In this document: in pieces, positions 13,118 to 14,491 of the stretch
Layout of the letters: each line of letters opens with the position of its first letter
Numbering within the stretch: the first letter of the stretch is position 1
Source: Verrucomicrobiota bacterium
GTDB taxonomy: Bacteria > Verrucomicrobiota > Verrucomicrobiia > Chthoniobacterales > UBA10450
Direction: 5' to 3'
Length of the DNA: 14,491 bases
Assembly: GCA_003219115.1 (NCBI GenBank)
Contig: QHPN01000067.1
Span: 1 to 14,491, forward strand
The notes under the pieces: model-generated
Database searches by the model: none
What the model was told of the DNA's origin: nothing
The model's input: the letters and a program-made list of their open reading frames with translations, nothing else
Position numbers and translations under genes: made by a program

Positions 13118-14491
13118 GAAATGAAAAAGCCGGCTTCGATGTTAAGAATAGCGCTTCGACAATTGGCGACCGACCTCTTATTTTTCCCTCGCGTTTATTC
13201 TATGCGTTTAGCGCCAACGGCGCGGATTCATTTCCAGCCTGGGGCAACGCCCCAGGAAATAGGCCGGGAGAAACCTCAGCGCTGAAAGCGGGATTCATTT
13301 CAATGCTTTCCTCAAATGCGTTGAGTCGCGCCTTCAGCGCTGATGCGTGGTGGTTCGATTCGAGTCCTAGGGCGATGCCCCAGGCTAGTCATGAGGACGC
13401 GCCGTTGGCGCTAAAGAAGCATCCCCCGCCGAAAGTAAAGATAAAAGCCGCAGCTCGAGGTTTTACTACATTGCTGGTCGCGCTGCTTTGCCTGACGCTG
13501 ACACAGCGTGCGCTCGCCGTTGGCGGAGTTGACGCCACGCCGTCACCGGCACCGGCGCATGAAATTAGTTTCACCCATCCGAAAGAGACGAAGCTCGATA
13601 ACGGCTTGCGCGTCATCGTCGCGGAACGACCGAGCCTGCCCTTGCTCGCAATGGAACTAATAATTCGAATCGGGTCGGAAAAAGATCCGAATGATCGCGC
13701 CGGAACCGCCAGCCTGACCGGTTCTTTGCTAACCAAGGGCACGGAGAAGATGACCGCGCCAGAAATTGCCAATGCAATAGAATCGTTAGGCGGCACGATA
13801 TTCTCATCCGGAGTTTCAGACTACTCGAATGCTGGTGTTGTGGTGATGTCGAGCAAGGCTGAATCAGCTTTAACTATTCTCGCCGATATAGTTTTGCACC
13901 CGACGTTTAAGCAGGAAGAGATCGATCGGCTGAGAAGGCAATCACTCGATGGACTGCGTGTAGCCTTGCAACAGCCAGGCTCGCTCGCGTCTTACGTCCT
14001 CGGTCGCGTTGTCTACGGCGATGGAGAATACGGCCACGCTTCCGGAGGCACGCCAGAGACGCTCCCGGCGATCCAACGCTCGGACATCCTAAATTTTTAC
14101 GAGAACTACTACCGGCCAGATAACGCAACATTGGTGTTTTCGGGTAATGTTAGCTTTGAACAAGGAAAGGAGTACGCCGAAAAGTTTTTCGGTAGTTGGA
14201 AAGTGAATCAGACCGTGCCACGCCCTGTCTCCGCGACAGCCGGAACCTGGAAGCCAACTACCGTGGTCGTTGATATGCCAGAGGCCGGTCAAGCCTCTGT
14301 TAGTGTAACCAAACCTGCGATCAAACGCGACTCGCCCGATTACTATGCCGGGCTCGTGGCTAATGCCGTACTGGGCAATGGCTTTGGGTCCCGATTGAAT
14401 CGCGAGATTAGAATCAAACGTGGCCTTAGTTACGGCGCGCGCAGTTCGCTTGATGCGCGCCGCGATACGGGAGCGTTCACCGCCTCCGCCC
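13114..14491 (+). CDS. M16-family peptidase-like subunit without zinc motif, 3' end beyond window
   Basis: This is an exported partner of the preceding peptidase, open to the window edge. The M16 domain starts near HPKETKLDNGLRVIV and runs through ESLGGTIFSSGVSDYSNAG, YYRPDNATLVFSGN and REIRIKRGLSYGARSS. Where the active family has HxxEH, this protein reads S-L-T-G-S (13711-13725), so it cannot bind zinc there. The Arg/Tyr pair of R...GLSYG, known from non-catalytic M16 subunits, is present. The start at 13114 overlaps the previous stop (ATGA), with AGGAG eight bases upstream. From that start the signal peptide (RGFTTLLVALLCLTLTQRALA) lies only at about residues 115-135, because residues 32-101 are encoded by a palindromic repeat. 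Internal starts at 13303, 13375 or TTG 13405 would also be in frame. Confidence 0.85.
   Translation, partial: MRNEKAGFDVKNSASTIGDRPLIFPSRLFYAFSANGADSFPAWGNAPGNRPGETSALKAGFISMLSSNALSRAFSADAWWFDSSPRAMPQASHEDAPLALKKHPPPKVKIKAAARGFTTLLVALLCLTLTQRALAVGGVDATPSPAPAHEISFTHPKETKLDNGLRVIVAERPSLPLLAMELIIRIGSEKDPNDRAGTASLTGSLLTKGTEKMTAPEIANAIESLGGTIFSSGVSDYSNAGVVVMSSKAESALTILADIVLHPTFKQEEIDRLRRQSLDGLRVALQQPGSLASYVLGRVVYGDGEYGHASGGTPETLPAIQRSDILNFYENYYRPDNATLVFSGNVSFEQGKEYAEKFFGSWKVNQTVPRPVSATAGTWKPTTVVVDMPEAGQASVSVTKPAIKRDSPDYYAGLVANAVLGNGFGSRLNREIRIKRGLSYGARSSLDARRDTGAFTASA
13207..13415. repeat. Nested palindromic element inside the second M16 gene
   Basis: Three nested pairs of inverted arms define it. 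The outer pair is 13207-13223 and 13399-13415, a perfect 17-bp match (TTTAGCGCCAACGGCGC on the left). The middle pair is 13236-13256 and 13366-13386 (19 of 21 matching, with CTGGGGCAACGCCCCAG on the left). The inner pair is 13276-13290 and 13329-13343 (TCAGCGCTGAAAGCG, 14 of 15). The middle left arm is itself a small hairpin. I recall this nested type from Rhodopirellula and Verrucomicrobiota as a dispersed element. No transposase is encoded and no target duplication is obvious. It keeps an open frame in register with the M16 gene. Confidence 0.88.

Noticed and set aside
13389..13796. Minus-strand ORF of 135 codons
   Set aside because: It is antisense to the signal peptide and M16 domain of the second peptidase subunit and has low-complexity Ser/Ala content.

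Overview
The window looks like chromosomal DNA of a soil or freshwater Verrucomicrobiota bacterium, possibly a Chthoniobacterales / 'Udaeobacter'-like lineage. The grounds are indirect. Few genes have a Shine-Dalgarno sequence. Palindromic intergenic repeats of types I recall from Verrucomicrobiota and Planctomycetota occur at 522-744, 8781-8872, 10754-10780 and 13207-13415. There is also a relic of a secreted-protein module I associate with verrucomicrobial genomes. The taxonomic call is inference, because no rRNA or marker-gene comparison was possible.

Layout. The left edge (1-476, minus) is a class I SAM methyltransferase cut by the window, followed by two tandem palindromic repeat units (522-744). 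A sulfotransferase (818-1462, minus) is divergent from an unrecognised, possibly glycosyltransferase-like gene (1509-2282, plus). The stretch 2278-3152 is weakly coding: it holds a frameshifted relic of a verrucomicrobial repeat domain and a doubtful membrane-anchored ORF. A secreted NlpC/P60 peptidase (3231-3743, minus) is divergent from a secreted trypsin-like protease (3893-4984, plus). After a strong terminator comes a small secreted protein (5069-5368) that resembles the protease's own N-terminal domain. Next are a DUF1801/YdeI-type protein (5407-6009) and a second, different sulfotransferase (6084-6863).

The middle of the window is mostly housekeeping: an NHL beta-propeller protein (7064-8023, minus) divergent from yggS (8082-8822), a DUF971 protein (8906-9220), manA (9225-10169, minus), a VanZ-like membrane protein (10253-10723) and a solitary tRNA-Ile(GAT) (10795-10868). 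The right end is a tight three-gene unit: a SAM methyltransferase (10984-11697), an active M16 metallopeptidase (11687-13117) and a second M16-family subunit (13114 to the edge). The second subunit has lost the zinc motif, so the two probably form an M16B heterodimer.

The most notable observation is that a 209-bp nested palindromic element (13207-13415) sits between the coupled start codon of the second M16 gene and its signal peptide, and the reading frame stays open right through it. A different inverted repeat supplies the C-terminal tail of YggS. The protease followed by a free-standing copy of its N-terminal domain is the best candidate for an undescribed small functional module. I saw no CRISPR array, phage, insertion-sequence transposase or recognisable defence system.
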